Source: Kiritimatiellia bacterium (lineage in GTDB: Bacteria > Verrucomicrobiota > Kiritimatiellia > RFP12 > UBA1067). From it: a stretch of DNA of 8,266 nt. The first letter of the stretch is position 1. Each line of letters opens with the position of its first letter. Location of the stretch: positions 1 through 8,266 of the forward strand of contig JAFYQC010000082.1 of assembly GCA_017547265.1 (NCBI GenBank), written 5' to 3'. Both the position numbers and the translations under genes were made by a program. The notes beneath the pieces were generated by a model. The model worked only from the letters and a program-made list of their open reading frames with translations, ran no database searches and had not been told where the DNA came from. Positions 1 to 6,918 of this stretch are shown one piece after another.

Positions 1-1146
1 GATGCGCATGCGCACCATCTTGTCGTTGAAGATGTCTTCGTTGATCGTCGCATACTCCGGCATGAGCGGCGCAGCTGGCGCGTCATTGTGGTGGATGCAG
101 CAGTCGCAGATGCAGCCATCAAGGCAGTCGGACATGAACATCTTACGGACTTCCTGCATCTTCTCGCCGTACCACGCCTCCTTCAAAGTCTGCTTGTTGA
201 GGTCGCCGACGATGAGCATGTTTTCATAGTCGGCGTTCTCGACAGAGAGATAGCCCTCCTGCGTCACGCAGATCGCGTCAAAAGGAAGGTTGCAACCGCG
301 GCGCGTCTCGGTATCGCACTCGCATCTGAGAAGATGCTGGATCTCCGGCATGTATCCGCCCTGATTGTAGACGAGCTTGAAGACGATCTGGTCAACCATG
401 TCGCCGAACTTCTCGTAATACATGTCGCGCAGGTTCTCTGTGAAGCGCGTGAGGATGCCCGTCAAGTATATCTTGAAGTTCTTTCCGGACTCCTTGCGGT
501 ACTGGCCAAGGTACTTCAAGTGCTCAACTACAGTGTCAAAATCATCCTTGCCGTGGATGAACTTATAAAGCTCGCGCTCGGGTGCATTGACGGAGAACTT
601 GATGCTGTCAAGCCCTGCGTCGATTACAGCGCGAATCTTCTCCGGCGTTGCGAGCGAGCCGTTGGAGGTAAGATAGACATACGTATAGCCAATCTTCTTC
701 GCAAGAGCGATATACTCAGGCAGTTCAGGCACGATGAACGGTTCGCCGGTCGCATAGAATCCGCACTCGCGCGTTCCAAGCTCGTATGCCTGACGAAGCG
801 CGCTTTCGACCATCTCCGGCTTCATCTTGCCTACCTTGCGCTTCATCTTCTGGTGCGCACAGAAGAGGCACGCGTGGTTGCAGGCATTGGAGAGTTCAAG
901 AAGAAAGTTCGAGGTCGGGAACGGAGGGGTGAGCGAGTAGAGATTGGCGCGCCCTGCCTTTTTCATACGGACGCGATCCTGGAGCGTTGCCTCCTTGCCA
1001 GTGGCCTGCACCTGTCCTTTGGCGAAATATTCGCACGATTCAGGCTTATGGCAGTTTGCGCAAATTTGGTCGGGGCAGCAGCACTCCTTCTTGCACATGG
1101 GGGACTTGCAGGGAGAGTTTCCGCAGCAGTTATTGGCACAGGACAT
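1..1146 (-). CDS. Radical SAM/SPASM-like protein with cysteine-rich N-terminus (partial, 3' end outside window)
   Basis: I translated this frame by hand: 382 residues run from an ATG at 1144-1146 to the window edge without a stop, so the C-terminus is missing. The start has AAAGGA about 10 bases upstream. Residues 89-96 carry the radical SAM cluster motif CxxxCxxC (C89, C93, C96), which binds a 4Fe-4S cluster and SAM. G134-E135-P136 is the usual GGEP-like SAM-binding strand. A SPASM/twitch-like region follows (C275, C277, C285, C293, then C341, C345, C347, C349, C350), likely holding auxiliary iron-sulfur clusters. The cysteine expected after the GYL turn is replaced by Glu/Asn. The first 38 residues contain 11 cysteines (3, 7, 8, 13, 18, 22, 23, 24, 29, 32, 38), an unusual extension that could bind metal. 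It lies 40 bp after aepX in the same direction, so it is probably cotranscribed. The substrate is unknown; a link to phosphonate or glycan tailoring is inference from position only. Confidence 0.9.
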   Translation of the reverse strand, partial: MSCANNCCGNSPCKSPMCKKECCCPDQICANCHKPESCEYFAKGQVQATGKEATLQDRVRMKKAGRANLYSLTPPFPTSNFLLELSNACNHACLFCAHQKMKRKVGKMKPEMVESALRQAYELGTRECGFYATGEPFIVPELPEYIALAKKIGYTYVYLTSNGSLATPEKIRAVIDAGLDSIKFSVNAPERELYKFIHGKDDFDTVVEHLKYLGQYRKESGKNFKIYLTGILTRFTENLRDMYYEKFGDMVDQIVFKLVYNQGGYMPEIQHLLRCECDTETRRGCNLPFDAICVTQEGYLSVENADYENMLIVGDLNKQTLKEAWYGEKMQEVRKMFMSDCLDGCICDCCIHHNDAPAAPLMPEYATINEDIFNDKMVRMRI

Positions 1147-1186
1147 GGTTTGTATTCCTTTATCGTTAGTTAGTCGTTAGTAAATT

Positions 1187-2482
1187 TCATTCTTGCGGAA
1201 TGAGGTTAATGATCTGCTTGATTGACATGCACATATCATCTGCCTCAAGCGCCCGATGGTTCTTAAGGATCGTCTCTGCAGCTTTCTGCATGGCAGGGAA
1301 GCCGCTACGTGTAAGCTGATTGGCGTAGATGACAACATTTGCACCGCGATTCCTGAACTCGTCTTCCGCGACAGAGTTAAACGAGGTCGGGACAATCACA
1401 AGGGGCGTTATGGCATCCTTGGCGCGGAACTTCTCAATGAACTCGAAGATTTCTGACGGATCCTTCTTGCGACTGTGAATCATGATAGCGTCGGCGCCAG
1501 CCTTTACGAATGCGACAGCGCGCGTGAGCGCGTCATCCATGCCGCGTTCAAGGATCAAGCTCTCGATTCTGGCGCAGATCATGAAATCCTTGGTCTTCTG
1601 CGCTTTCTTTCCGGCGGCGATCTTTGCCGAGAAGTTCTCGATAGTGTCCTGCTTCTGGGCGACTTCGGTGCCGAAGAGCGAATTTTTCTTAAGTCCGCAC
1701 TTGTCCTCGATGATGATCATCGACACGCCCATGCGCTCAAGCGAGCGGACCGTGTAGACGAAATGCTCTGTGAGCCCGCCTGTGTCGCCATCGAAGATGA
1801 TGGGCTTAGTCGTCACTTCCATTATGTCGTCGATTGTGCGAAAGCGCGAGGTCATGTCCACAAGTTCGATGTCGGGCTTGCCCTTGGCTGTTGAATCGCA
1901 AAGGGAGGAAACCCACATTGCATCAAACTGATAGGTCTTGCCGTCCTGGACAACCGTTGTCTTTTCGGCAATGAGGCCAGTTATGCCGCTATGGGCTTCT
2001 ATCGCCGTGACAAGCCCCTTAAGACCGATAAGCTTCTTGAGCCGCGCCCTGCGCATGTCCGGCATCGATAGCTGGGCGCGAGCGTTGGCCTCGATTTTGT
2101 CATACTCGGCATTTACGGTGTAGGGAAACTCCACCAGCTCGCCACCGGACTCCTTGAGCAGACTAATTGTCTCTTCGCGTATCGGCTGTTGGATGCCAGT
2201 CCGCCAATCATCACCGTGAACAATGATGTCGGGCTTGAGTTCGGCAATTACCGTCTTATAGGATAACCCTTCTTGCTTTACGACGTGCGAAACGCCCTGT
2301 ATGGACTCCACAATCTTCATGCGCTCACCGCACGACAGTAGTGGGTAACGCTTGTAACTCGCTACCGTCTCGTCGCTAAGGACACCCACTGTCAGTTCGC
2401 CAAGAGCCGCCGCCTTTTTGATAATGTTGATGTGCCCGCCGTGAATCACGTCGGTACTCATGCTCATAAAGACTTTTTTCAT
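1187..2482 (-). CDS. aepX: Phosphoenolpyruvate phosphomutase with N-terminal cytidylyltransferase domain
   Basis: The 431-residue protein has two domains. Residues 1-135 form a nucleotidyltransferase of the glycerol-3-phosphate cytidylyltransferase type, with the HxGH motif HGGH at 14-17 and a WRTGIQQ segment (93-99) in the place of the family's RTxGISTT motif. Residues from about 150 to 431 form a PEP mutase of the isocitrate lyase superfamily. The diagnostic EDKxxxKxNS motif is at 259-268, the metal-binding DGDTG at 231-235 and the WVSSL substrate loop at 190-194. PEP mutase rearranges PEP to phosphonopyruvate, the entry step to nearly all natural C-P compounds. The fused cytidylyltransferase is known in polysaccharide and lipid phosphonate loci and would make a CMP-phosphonate (such as CMP-2-aminoethylphosphonate) for transfer to a glycan or lipid; that product is inference. 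The start codon shares a TGATG with the aepY stop, and there is no strong SD, so translation is probably coupled. The protein is cytosolic, with no signal peptide. Confidence 0.95.
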   Translation of the reverse strand: MKKVFMSMSTDVIHGGHINIIKKAAALGELTVGVLSDETVASYKRYPLLSCGERMKIVESIQGVSHVVKQEGLSYKTVIAELKPDIIVHGDDWRTGIQQPIREETISLLKESGGELVEFPYTVNAEYDKIEANARAQLSMPDMRRARLKKLIGLKGLVTAIEAHSGITGLIAEKTTVVQDGKTYQFDAMWVSSLCDSTAKGKPDIELVDMTSRFRTIDDIMEVTTKPIIFDGDTGGLTEHFVYTVRSLERMGVSMIIIEDKCGLKKNSLFGTEVAQKQDTIENFSAKIAAGKKAQKTKDFMICARIESLILERGMDDALTRAVAFVKAGADAIMIHSRKKDPSEIFEFIEKFRAKDAITPLVIVPTSFNSVAEDEFRNRGANVVIYANQLTRSGFPAMQKAAETILKNHRALEADDMCMSIKQIINLIPQE

Positions 2483-3687
2483 CAGTCTTCTACCCCCAAT
2501 GTTTTCATGTAAAGCGCCTTGTTTACTTGCGGCGGCTCCTTCGGACGGCCAAGATCCTTGCGGGCACCTTTGGCGACCTTGAAGAGAATAAAGTTTGGCT
2601 TCTTCGGGAAGTCGTCGAAATATGCAGGCTTATACTGCGCAGACTGTTCTTCCATTGAGACAAGCCACTCCATGCCGCTTGCTATTTCGTCCACGCCGAG
2701 AGTCCGACCGCCGACAAACTGGTCTTGCGGAGATTGCAGGACATTGTAGCCCAATTCCTCGGCGATCTTCTCAAAATCTATCTTGCCGCCGATAGTCGGC
2801 TGACCACCGACGGAATCGTGCGCGGAATTGTTGAGAACGATATGGGTGAGGTTGCCGCATCCCGACTGACCGACTATTGCCATATTGCCCATCTGCATGA
2901 TGCTCGCACCATCGCCGTCCAGGCAATATACCTTGCGTTCCGGCTGCGCCTTGGCAATTCCAAGTGCGATCATCGACGCATGACCCATAGAACCAACGGT
3001 AAGGAAGTCGCCTTCGTGCCCCTGCCCAAGCCGCTCCCGCGTCTCATAGACTTCGCGCGATATCATTCCCGTCGTCGACACAACAACCGCATTTTTCGGA
3101 AGCGCGCGCAAAACGCCCTCGATGACATCTTCGCGCTTAACATCCGAAATATCCGCTTCCTTGTTCTGCAGCTTGTATTCGGCAAAGAGTCCCTTGCGGA
3201 CGATGAGCGCGACAGGGCGCGACTCGGCCTTGGCCTTCTCGATCATCTTCCGCGTCAGATCTGCCGCGGACTCGTCATCATCAGGAAGGATCTCGGTCGG
3301 GATGCCAAGTGTCTCGAAGAGCGAGACGGTGACCTTGCCCTGCTTGACATGCTGGGGCTCGTCCTTCACGCCCGGCTCACCGCGCCAACCAACGAGCAGC
3401 ACCATAGGGATCGAGTAGACATCAGGGTCGGCAAGACTGCAAAGCGGATTGACCGCGTTGCCCTGCCCTGAGTTCTGCATATAGACAAGCGCGGGCTTAC
3501 CTGTCGCCAAATAATGGCCAGCGGCAAATCCAACCGCCCCGCCCTCATTCGCGGCAATCACGTGGTTGTCACCACATGAGTCGGTGACATAAGCGCAAAA
3601 GCTCTTCAGCAGCGAATCCGGCACCCCGGTGAAGAAGTCAACACCCGCCTCTCGCAAACATGCGACAAAATTATTTACTTCTATCAT
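2482..3687 (-). CDS. aepY: Phosphonopyruvate decarboxylase (ThDP-dependent)
   Basis: This 401-residue enzyme would decarboxylate phosphonopyruvate to phosphonoacetaldehyde, pulling the unfavourable PEP mutase reaction forward. The N-terminal pyrimidine-binding half contains the catalytic glutamate in NEGGAVG (E48). The C-terminal pyrophosphate half has the thiamine diphosphate motif starting GDG at 258-260 and ending NN at 286-287. The length is normal for the family. Sulfopyruvate and other 2-oxoacid decarboxylases look similar, but the overlapping PEP mutase gene settles the substrate. The ATG at 3685-3687 is preceded by AAAAAGG with seven bases of spacing, which supports this start. It is the first gene of the operon aepY-aepX-radical SAM as far as the window shows. 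A transaminase or dehydrogenase acting on phosphonoacetaldehyde is not seen here and may lie beyond the left edge. Also called ppd. Confidence 0.93.
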   Translation of the reverse strand: MIEVNNFVACLREAGVDFFTGVPDSLLKSFCAYVTDSCGDNHVIAANEGGAVGFAAGHYLATGKPALVYMQNSGQGNAVNPLCSLADPDVYSIPMVLLVGWRGEPGVKDEPQHVKQGKVTVSLFETLGIPTEILPDDDESAADLTRKMIEKAKAESRPVALIVRKGLFAEYKLQNKEADISDVKREDVIEGVLRALPKNAVVVSTTGMISREVYETRERLGQGHEGDFLTVGSMGHASMIALGIAKAQPERKVYCLDGDGASIMQMGNMAIVGQSGCGNLTHIVLNNSAHDSVGGQPTIGGKIDFEKIAEELGYNVLQSPQDQFVGGRTLGVDEIASGMEWLVSMEEQSAQYKPAYFDDFPKKPNFILFKVAKGARKDLGRPKEPPQVNKALYMKTLGVED

Positions 3688-3884
3688 ATTAATACCTTTT
3701 TACCCGCCAAAGGTGGCCGTCATATTGTACTCACACCCTAAGAGAAAAAATCATTTGCCTCCCCCGCCATTATCCTTGTACCCAACAATTACTGACCTTC
3801 CCTTAAAGTGGTGCAGGTGTGTATCCTATCCACAAAGAGGCCGTCGGTGAGCGGTCGCACAATCCTAATCTGAAATAATTAGCA
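3688..3884 (-). promoter_or_regulatory. Upstream region of the aep operon, promoter not resolved
   Basis: This 197-bp stretch between the small membrane-protein ORF and aepY holds no gene I can support. On the minus strand a TACAAT at 3724-3729 could be a -10 box placed about 36 bases before the aepY ATG, but no convincing -35 lies 16-18 bases upstream. A second -10-like hexamer, GATAAT, lies near 3770 and also lacks a good -35. The AT-rich part at 3865-3882 has a 5-bp inverted repeat (CTAAT/ATTAG), too weak to call a terminator. The operon promoter is probably within this stretch. Confidence 0.3.
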
Positions 3885-4127
3885 CTAATCATCAAGTATA
3901 TTTTGGGATTTAGACAACGAATCAATCAGCGCTTTGGCCGATATACAACCTCGATTTATTATTCTATATGCAACACTTCTAACAAACATACAGACAAATA
4001 CAATAACCGCGAGCGCAATTAGATACTTCCAGGTTTCAGCGGGAATACCCATAATCTTTTTGTTTTCAAGATCATTAGGCAATGACACCAAGCTAACAAC
4101 CAATGTATATGTTTGCCTCACATTCAT
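3885..4127 (-). CDS. Possible small single-pass membrane protein, function unknown
   Basis: An 80-residue ORF starts at the ATG at 4125-4127 (a GTG immediately upstream is also possible). It has one strong hydrophobic segment, about WKYLIALAVIVFVCMFV (residues 33-49 counted from the ATG), followed by a basic stretch with R50, R56 and R60, then a polar tail rich in Ser, Lys and Asp. That pattern fits a membrane anchor with its C-terminus inside the cell. The SD is poor (GGTGGA about 12 bases upstream), and a CGCGG/CCGCG hairpin (4131-4148) sits directly before the start. An internal ATG at about residue 26 could be the real start and would leave the hydrophobic segment intact. I recognise no family. 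The frame could be the tail of a decayed gene or chance; the hydrophobic segment is the only positive sign. Confidence 0.4.
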   Translation of the reverse strand: MNVRQTYTLVVSLVSLPNDLENKKIMGIPAETWKYLIALAVIVFVCMFVRSVAYRIINRGCISAKALIDSLSKSQNILDD

Positions 4128-4130
4128 CAC

Positions 4131-4317
4131 CGCGGCAATTCCACCGCGTTACGCCAAACCATTTTTCATTCGCTCCCACACCCATCACGCCGCACCCAGC
4201 AAAAACAGCCCTTTCCTCAAGGTTGCGCTCGTGTGAGTCTCAGTACATCTGTCGCAGAATTTCATTGCTCTAAAGGCCTTTCGTGGTACGTATTATGCCA
4301 CAACTTCAGCCCAATGT
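4131..4317. other. Gene-free spacer
   Basis: Nothing here is convincing. Two tiny minus-strand ORFs overlap by TGATG (4185-4265, 26 codons with an N-terminal CxxC; 4093-4185, 30 codons) but lack good ribosome sites or family features. The only structure is the short CGCGG/CCGCG inverted repeat at 4131-4148. Confidence 0.5.
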
Positions 4318-4344
4318 AAACGGCGGTTTCGGGAATGGCCGTTT
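4318..4344 (-). terminator. Hairpin directly after the acyltransferase remnant
   Basis: Perfect 7-bp arms AAACGGC (4318-4324) and GCCGTTT (4338-4344) flank a 13-base loop. On the minus strand the hairpin begins two bases after the stop codon of the acyltransferase remnant, which is a natural terminator position. The U-tract is weak on the minus strand (TTTACATT) and slightly better on the plus strand (TTTCTTTACT). It may be the old terminator of the broken gene and may now end transcripts of the HD operon, whose stop is about 110 bases upstream. Confidence 0.45.
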
Positions 4345-4346
4345 CT

Positions 4347-4454
4347 TTACTGGACTATCCTCTTCTTCATTAGAACTGGAACACCAGCAACCAATGACTG
4401 CTCCTCGGGAAATGATTTCGTCACCATAGAACCTGTAGCGGCTAAAGAAATACT
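4347..4454 (-). pseudogene. 3' remnant of a hexapeptide-repeat (left-handed beta-helix) acyltransferase
   Basis: Minus-strand translation ending at TAA (4347-4349) gives a 35-residue tail whose core reads GSMVTKSFPEEQSLVAGVP. This matches the C-terminal signature of LbH acetyltransferases, typically GSVVTKSFP followed by an AGVPAK-like end. It then closes with a lysine-rich tail. No start codon or upstream beta-helix coils precede it: just upstream the DNA becomes the 3' end of the HD-domain gene in another frame, whose stop codon (4453-4455) overlaps the remnant. The 5' part of the acyltransferase is not found elsewhere in the window. I read this as a gene cut by arrival of the HD module. 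Such acyltransferases often act in surface polysaccharide synthesis, which would suit the nearby phosphonate operon, but the link is inference. The exact upstream limit of the remnant is uncertain. Confidence 0.65.
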
Positions 4455-6258
4455 AAAACAAGATACCCTTCTCGGCAAGTGCCTTCTTTTTAAGAACTTT
4501 CTCCTGCGCCTCAACATCTATTCTAGCCTTAAGCAGGCTTTCATTCTTGATTGTGAATATCTGCAACTCTCTAGACAACCACTCCGACATTTGAGATGAA
4601 TCGCCCTTTTTTTCTTTGCAGAACAGATAGAACACTTCGTCGCCAAATGTCAAATGCGCTGAAAGAGTCTTATTAACTCTACCAAAAGCGACAGGCTGCG
4701 TGCCAGAATGCAACCGTATCATCAACTCGTCGAGGTGCCTCTTGAGGAATCCACTTTTGAAGACGCTTCCCCGGACAAGCGCAAAATCAAATTGGATTCT
4801 AAACTTCTTAGACAATCGCTGAAATAATTTGAGAAATTCAATGTGAAGCGCACGATACTTTTTACCGTCACGAAGATTGCCCTTGCGTCCCTTATTCGCG
4901 ATGCCAGTTTGCTTTTTTACCAACTCTGTGTATTCATCAAAGTCTGTTTGGCACTTCGTGATGGTTTTATCATTCATCACAGCCGAGCCATCCATTCTAT
5001 CACTTATATATTTCTGAAAATCTTCAAACTCGGCATAAAGACCTTTAATGCGTTCTTCAGTCCATTTGCCACCATTAAAAAGGCTGTTATATTCAAACTC
5101 CGACTTCCATATCGGGCGATACCAGGCAGATCGATCAAGATACAAATTTGCAAGTTCTGAACCTGACGATTTCATCAAATAAAGTATGTCAGCATCACAC
5201 AGATAACGAATAGTGGGGATTTTCGAGAACGACTTGCCGCGCCCCGAAAGACAATCCCTGCAAAACACATCATTTATCGCAAGGCCGTGAATATTAAGCG
5301 CAGAGACTATCGCTTCTCGCAGTAGATAAGCGTCAAAGAGAACGATGGGATGCCCCTGCAACCATTTCCGCTCTGCATCACGCGCATACACAACATTTTC
5401 CAAGACGCTTACAGCCGCCTTGCCATACACCACCTGATAGACATTTGAACCTTTATGATTCGGCTCGATTGAAACACTTCCCACCAAGCGATTGTAATCC
5501 ACCCTTACAGTGTCAAAGCCAAGCAAATAAGAATCTCTCAACAGATAATCCAGTTTATCTACATCAATGACAGTAGAATTCAATATCTCAATCAGGCACG
5601 ACAGAAATGACCGCATACCCTCGTCTCGCAAGATGCCACCAACTGAGGACTCATACTTGTATCCGCAAATGGCCCGCGCGAAGAATTCCCTTTGCTCGTC
5701 TGTCTTCAATGAAACGTCTAACCCCTCGCCAATGCCGATTATGGCACTCATTACTTCGTGCGGTTTCGCAGCATCTCCTCGCAACTCTATGCCTGTAAAC
5801 TCCGCAAGAAGTTTTCGTTGCAAAACCTTATTGCGTGTAATCGCTTTCGCCAGGTCAGTATGTAATTGTAGGTATGGTGTCTTTGTGCAATCTTTAGAAG
5901 CAGTTCGATCAAGATAAAAATCTTCCCCAGTATGCGAGAACGGAGCATGACCGACATCATGCAACAAACATGCTTTTTCAAATATGTTCAGCCAGCCTTC
6001 AAATCGCTTTTTATCTTCAGAAGAAAGTTTCCTACATATGCTCTTCGCAATGCACCGGCCAAGGAAATACACACCAAGAGAATGGACAAAGCGATTGTGC
6101 GTTGACGACGGGAAGAGCGCCGTGTACCCCGCTTGGATTACATAGCGCAACCTTTGGAACATAGGCTTGTCGACTATGCCCTTAAGTATGGGCACTGGAA
6201 TCCGAATATATCCATATATCGGATCCTTAATGCACTTTGTTTCTACGGCAGGAATCAT
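4453..6258 (-). CDS. HD-domain phosphohydrolase, SAMHD1/dGTPase-like (COG1078-type)
   Basis: In this 601-residue protein the N-terminal 260 residues match the dNTP triphosphohydrolase-like HD superfamily. The opening QRLR segment is at 35-38 and the HNRFVHSLG segment at 54-62 (R56 and H59 align with SAMHD1 R164 and H167). The metal-binding HDVGHAPFSH is at 100-109 (H100, D101, H104, H109). IDVDKLDYLLRD at 231-242 supplies D234 as the last metal ligand. All catalytic ligands are present, so it is probably an active metal-dependent phosphohydrolase on nucleotides; the substrate cannot be read. The remaining 340 residues exceed the usual 430-480-residue family length and include a CxxC at 333-336 and a lysine-rich C-terminal helix; I do not recognise a domain there. 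Its ATG overlaps the upstream gene by ATGA, so the two are translationally coupled. Cytosolic. A role in phage defence is possible, as for other HD dNTPases, but unproven. Confidence 0.92.
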   Translation of the reverse strand: MIPAVETKCIKDPIYGYIRIPVPILKGIVDKPMFQRLRYVIQAGYTALFPSSTHNRFVHSLGVYFLGRCIAKSICRKLSSEDKKRFEGWLNIFEKACLLHDVGHAPFSHTGEDFYLDRTASKDCTKTPYLQLHTDLAKAITRNKVLQRKLLAEFTGIELRGDAAKPHEVMSAIIGIGEGLDVSLKTDEQREFFARAICGYKYESSVGGILRDEGMRSFLSCLIEILNSTVIDVDKLDYLLRDSYLLGFDTVRVDYNRLVGSVSIEPNHKGSNVYQVVYGKAAVSVLENVVYARDAERKWLQGHPIVLFDAYLLREAIVSALNIHGLAINDVFCRDCLSGRGKSFSKIPTIRYLCDADILYLMKSSGSELANLYLDRSAWYRPIWKSEFEYNSLFNGGKWTEERIKGLYAEFEDFQKYISDRMDGSAVMNDKTITKCQTDFDEYTELVKKQTGIANKGRKGNLRDGKKYRALHIEFLKLFQRLSKKFRIQFDFALVRGSVFKSGFLKRHLDELMIRLHSGTQPVAFGRVNKTLSAHLTFGDEVFYLFCKEKKGDSSQMSEWLSRELQIFTIKNESLLKARIDVEAQEKVLKKKALAEKGILF

Positions 6259-6632
6259 GCAGCTTTCTTGGTTAAAGCGGCATACGCATTATCATCCATA
6301 AATGCCTTTAAAAGACGCACTGTAATTCGAGATCTGAACCGCCGCCACAGCATAGTCGAATCTACCCCCTCGCGCAACCTTATCCCTACACATGTCGCAC
6401 CTTCTGTGATAGGCTCAAAATAATCTGTATAATCAGAGAAAAGCAACAGTTTGGATTCTCTTGCATAAACAAGCACTACATCCTCTTCTGCGTCTTGCAC
6501 TCTAAGGACTTGCATAACACACTGCCCATAGCGACTAAGGCCAGCAAACATAACCTCGCGCCTATTCTCTCGTTCAAGAAGTTCTATTAGGGCATTCGCC
6601 GCAAGATCCTCTATATTGATGCGCATGCACAT
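6255..6632 (-). CDS. Small protein of unknown function, coupled to the HD phosphohydrolase
   Basis: This 125-residue protein belongs to no family I recognise. The start at 6630-6632 has an excellent SD (AAAGGA, 8 bases of spacing) and a promoter 30 bases upstream; a second ATG two codons later is less well placed. Residues 5-30 look helical and charged (ELLERENRREV). Residues 30-90 look like a series of beta strands (CVMQVLRV, DVVLVYA, KLLLFSDY, TCVGIRL). A basic helix follows (WRRFRSRITVRLLKAF, 95-110) and a KKAA tail. This alpha-beta-alpha layout, its size and the 4-base ATGA overlap suggest a partner or regulator of the HD enzyme, made in a fixed ratio with it. Whether it is an inhibitor, a sensor or a structural subunit cannot be read from the sequence. 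Confidence 0.85.
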   Translation of the reverse strand: MCMRINIEDLAANALIELLERENRREVMFAGLSRYGQCVMQVLRVQDAEEDVVLVYARESKLLLFSDYTDYFEPITEGATCVGIRLREGVDSTMLWRRFRSRITVRLLKAFMDDNAYAALTKKAA

Positions 6633-6661
6633 TTTTGTTTTCCTTTACAAGTTAAGTGGGC

Positions 6662-6691
6662 ATTATATCAAAATAGCGGCAGACTCCGCAA
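6662..6691 (-). promoter_or_regulatory. Sigma70-type promoter of the HD operon
   Basis: On the minus strand a perfect -10 box TATAAT lies at 6662-6667, with -35 TTGCGG at 6686-6691 and an 18-base spacer. Transcription would start near 6655, leaving a leader of about 23 bases that contains the AAAGGA ribosome site of the 125-residue gene. It lies about 170 bp from the IS110 end, so the insertion leaves it intact. Confidence 0.65.
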
Positions 6692-6723
6692 TAGGCTAGT
6701 GCGAATAATTTTATATGACATCT

Positions 6724-6783
6724 TTACTGCGGTTTGAAAAGGTAAACATGGTTTTGGGGAACGTTTAGTTCTGCAAAGGACAT
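6724..6783 (-). CDS. Possible 19-residue ORF upstream of the HD operon promoter
   Basis: The ORF encodes MSFAELNVPQNHVYLFKPQ. Its only support is a well-placed SD (TAGGAG, five bases before the ATG at 6781-6783). It ends about 30 bases before the HD operon -35 box. It could be a leader peptide, the start of a decayed gene, or chance. No promoter is visible between it and the IS end. Confidence 0.25.
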   Translation of the reverse strand: MSFAELNVPQNHVYLFKPQ

Positions 6784-6831
6784 TGATTCTCCTAAGATGT
6801 GATTGATGGAGTTGATAATTTCTCCCTGCTA

Positions 6832-6849
6832 TCATCCCCTAGGGGATGA
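6832..6849. repeat. 18-bp perfect palindrome beside the IS110 insertion point
   Basis: TCATCCCCTAGGGGATGA is self-complementary over all 18 bases. It lies 8 bases from the end of the predicted 5-base right half-target (6857-6861). A smaller CCC-AAA-GGG hairpin (6851-6859) lies between them. It could be an operator, a terminator stem or part of a dispersed palindromic repeat; IS110 elements often sit in such repeats. It has no U-tract on either strand. Confidence 0.6.
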
Positions 6850-6856
6850 GCCCAAA

Positions 6857-6870
6857 GGGTCAGCAACTGT
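6857..6870 (-). other. IS110 right-end junction: half target GACCC, core CT, left donor ACAGTTG
   Basis: Read on the minus strand, the element finishes ACAGTTG (6870-6864), then core CT (6863-6862), then flank GACCC (6861-6857). ACAGTTG is repeated exactly in the bridge RNA at 8084-8078 (left donor guide). GCTGACCC is fully complementary to the RNA segment at 8125-8118 (right target guide). These two independent matches meet at the same CT, which fixes the end. Confidence 0.75.
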
Positions 6871-6888
6871 AAATTTCATGCGAAATTT
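6871..6888. repeat. Subterminal hairpin of the IS right end
   Basis: Perfect 7-bp arms AAATTTC and GAAATTT with an ATGC loop directly adjoin the 7-base left donor. The position suggests a role in end recognition or in ending transcripts leaving the element. Confidence 0.55.
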
Positions 6889-6918
6889 TCGGGCATTGTC
6901 TAAGAGCGTCGAATTCCA

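Noticed and set aside
88..1173. 361-codon open frame on the plus strand
   Set aside because: It is antisense to the radical SAM gene, whose frame carries the CxxxCxxC and GEP motifs; the plus frame shows no family features.
1163..1180. Short direct repeat TCGTTAG (1163-1169 and 1174-1180) between aepX and the radical SAM gene
   Set aside because: Only two 7-base copies in a 40-bp spacer; too short to interpret.
1475..1894. 139-codon open frame on the plus strand
   Set aside because: Shadow of the PEP mutase domain of aepX.
2725..3471. 248-codon open frame on the plus strand
   Set aside because: Shadow of aepY, which has complete ThDP motifs.
3865..3882. CTAAT/ATTAG hairpin after the small membrane ORF
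   Set aside because: A five-base AT stem with no U-tract is too weak for a terminator call.
4093..4265. Two tiny minus-strand ORFs (26 and 30 codons) overlapping by TGATG
   Set aside because: No good SD, no recognisable family, and the second overlaps the better membrane-protein frame.
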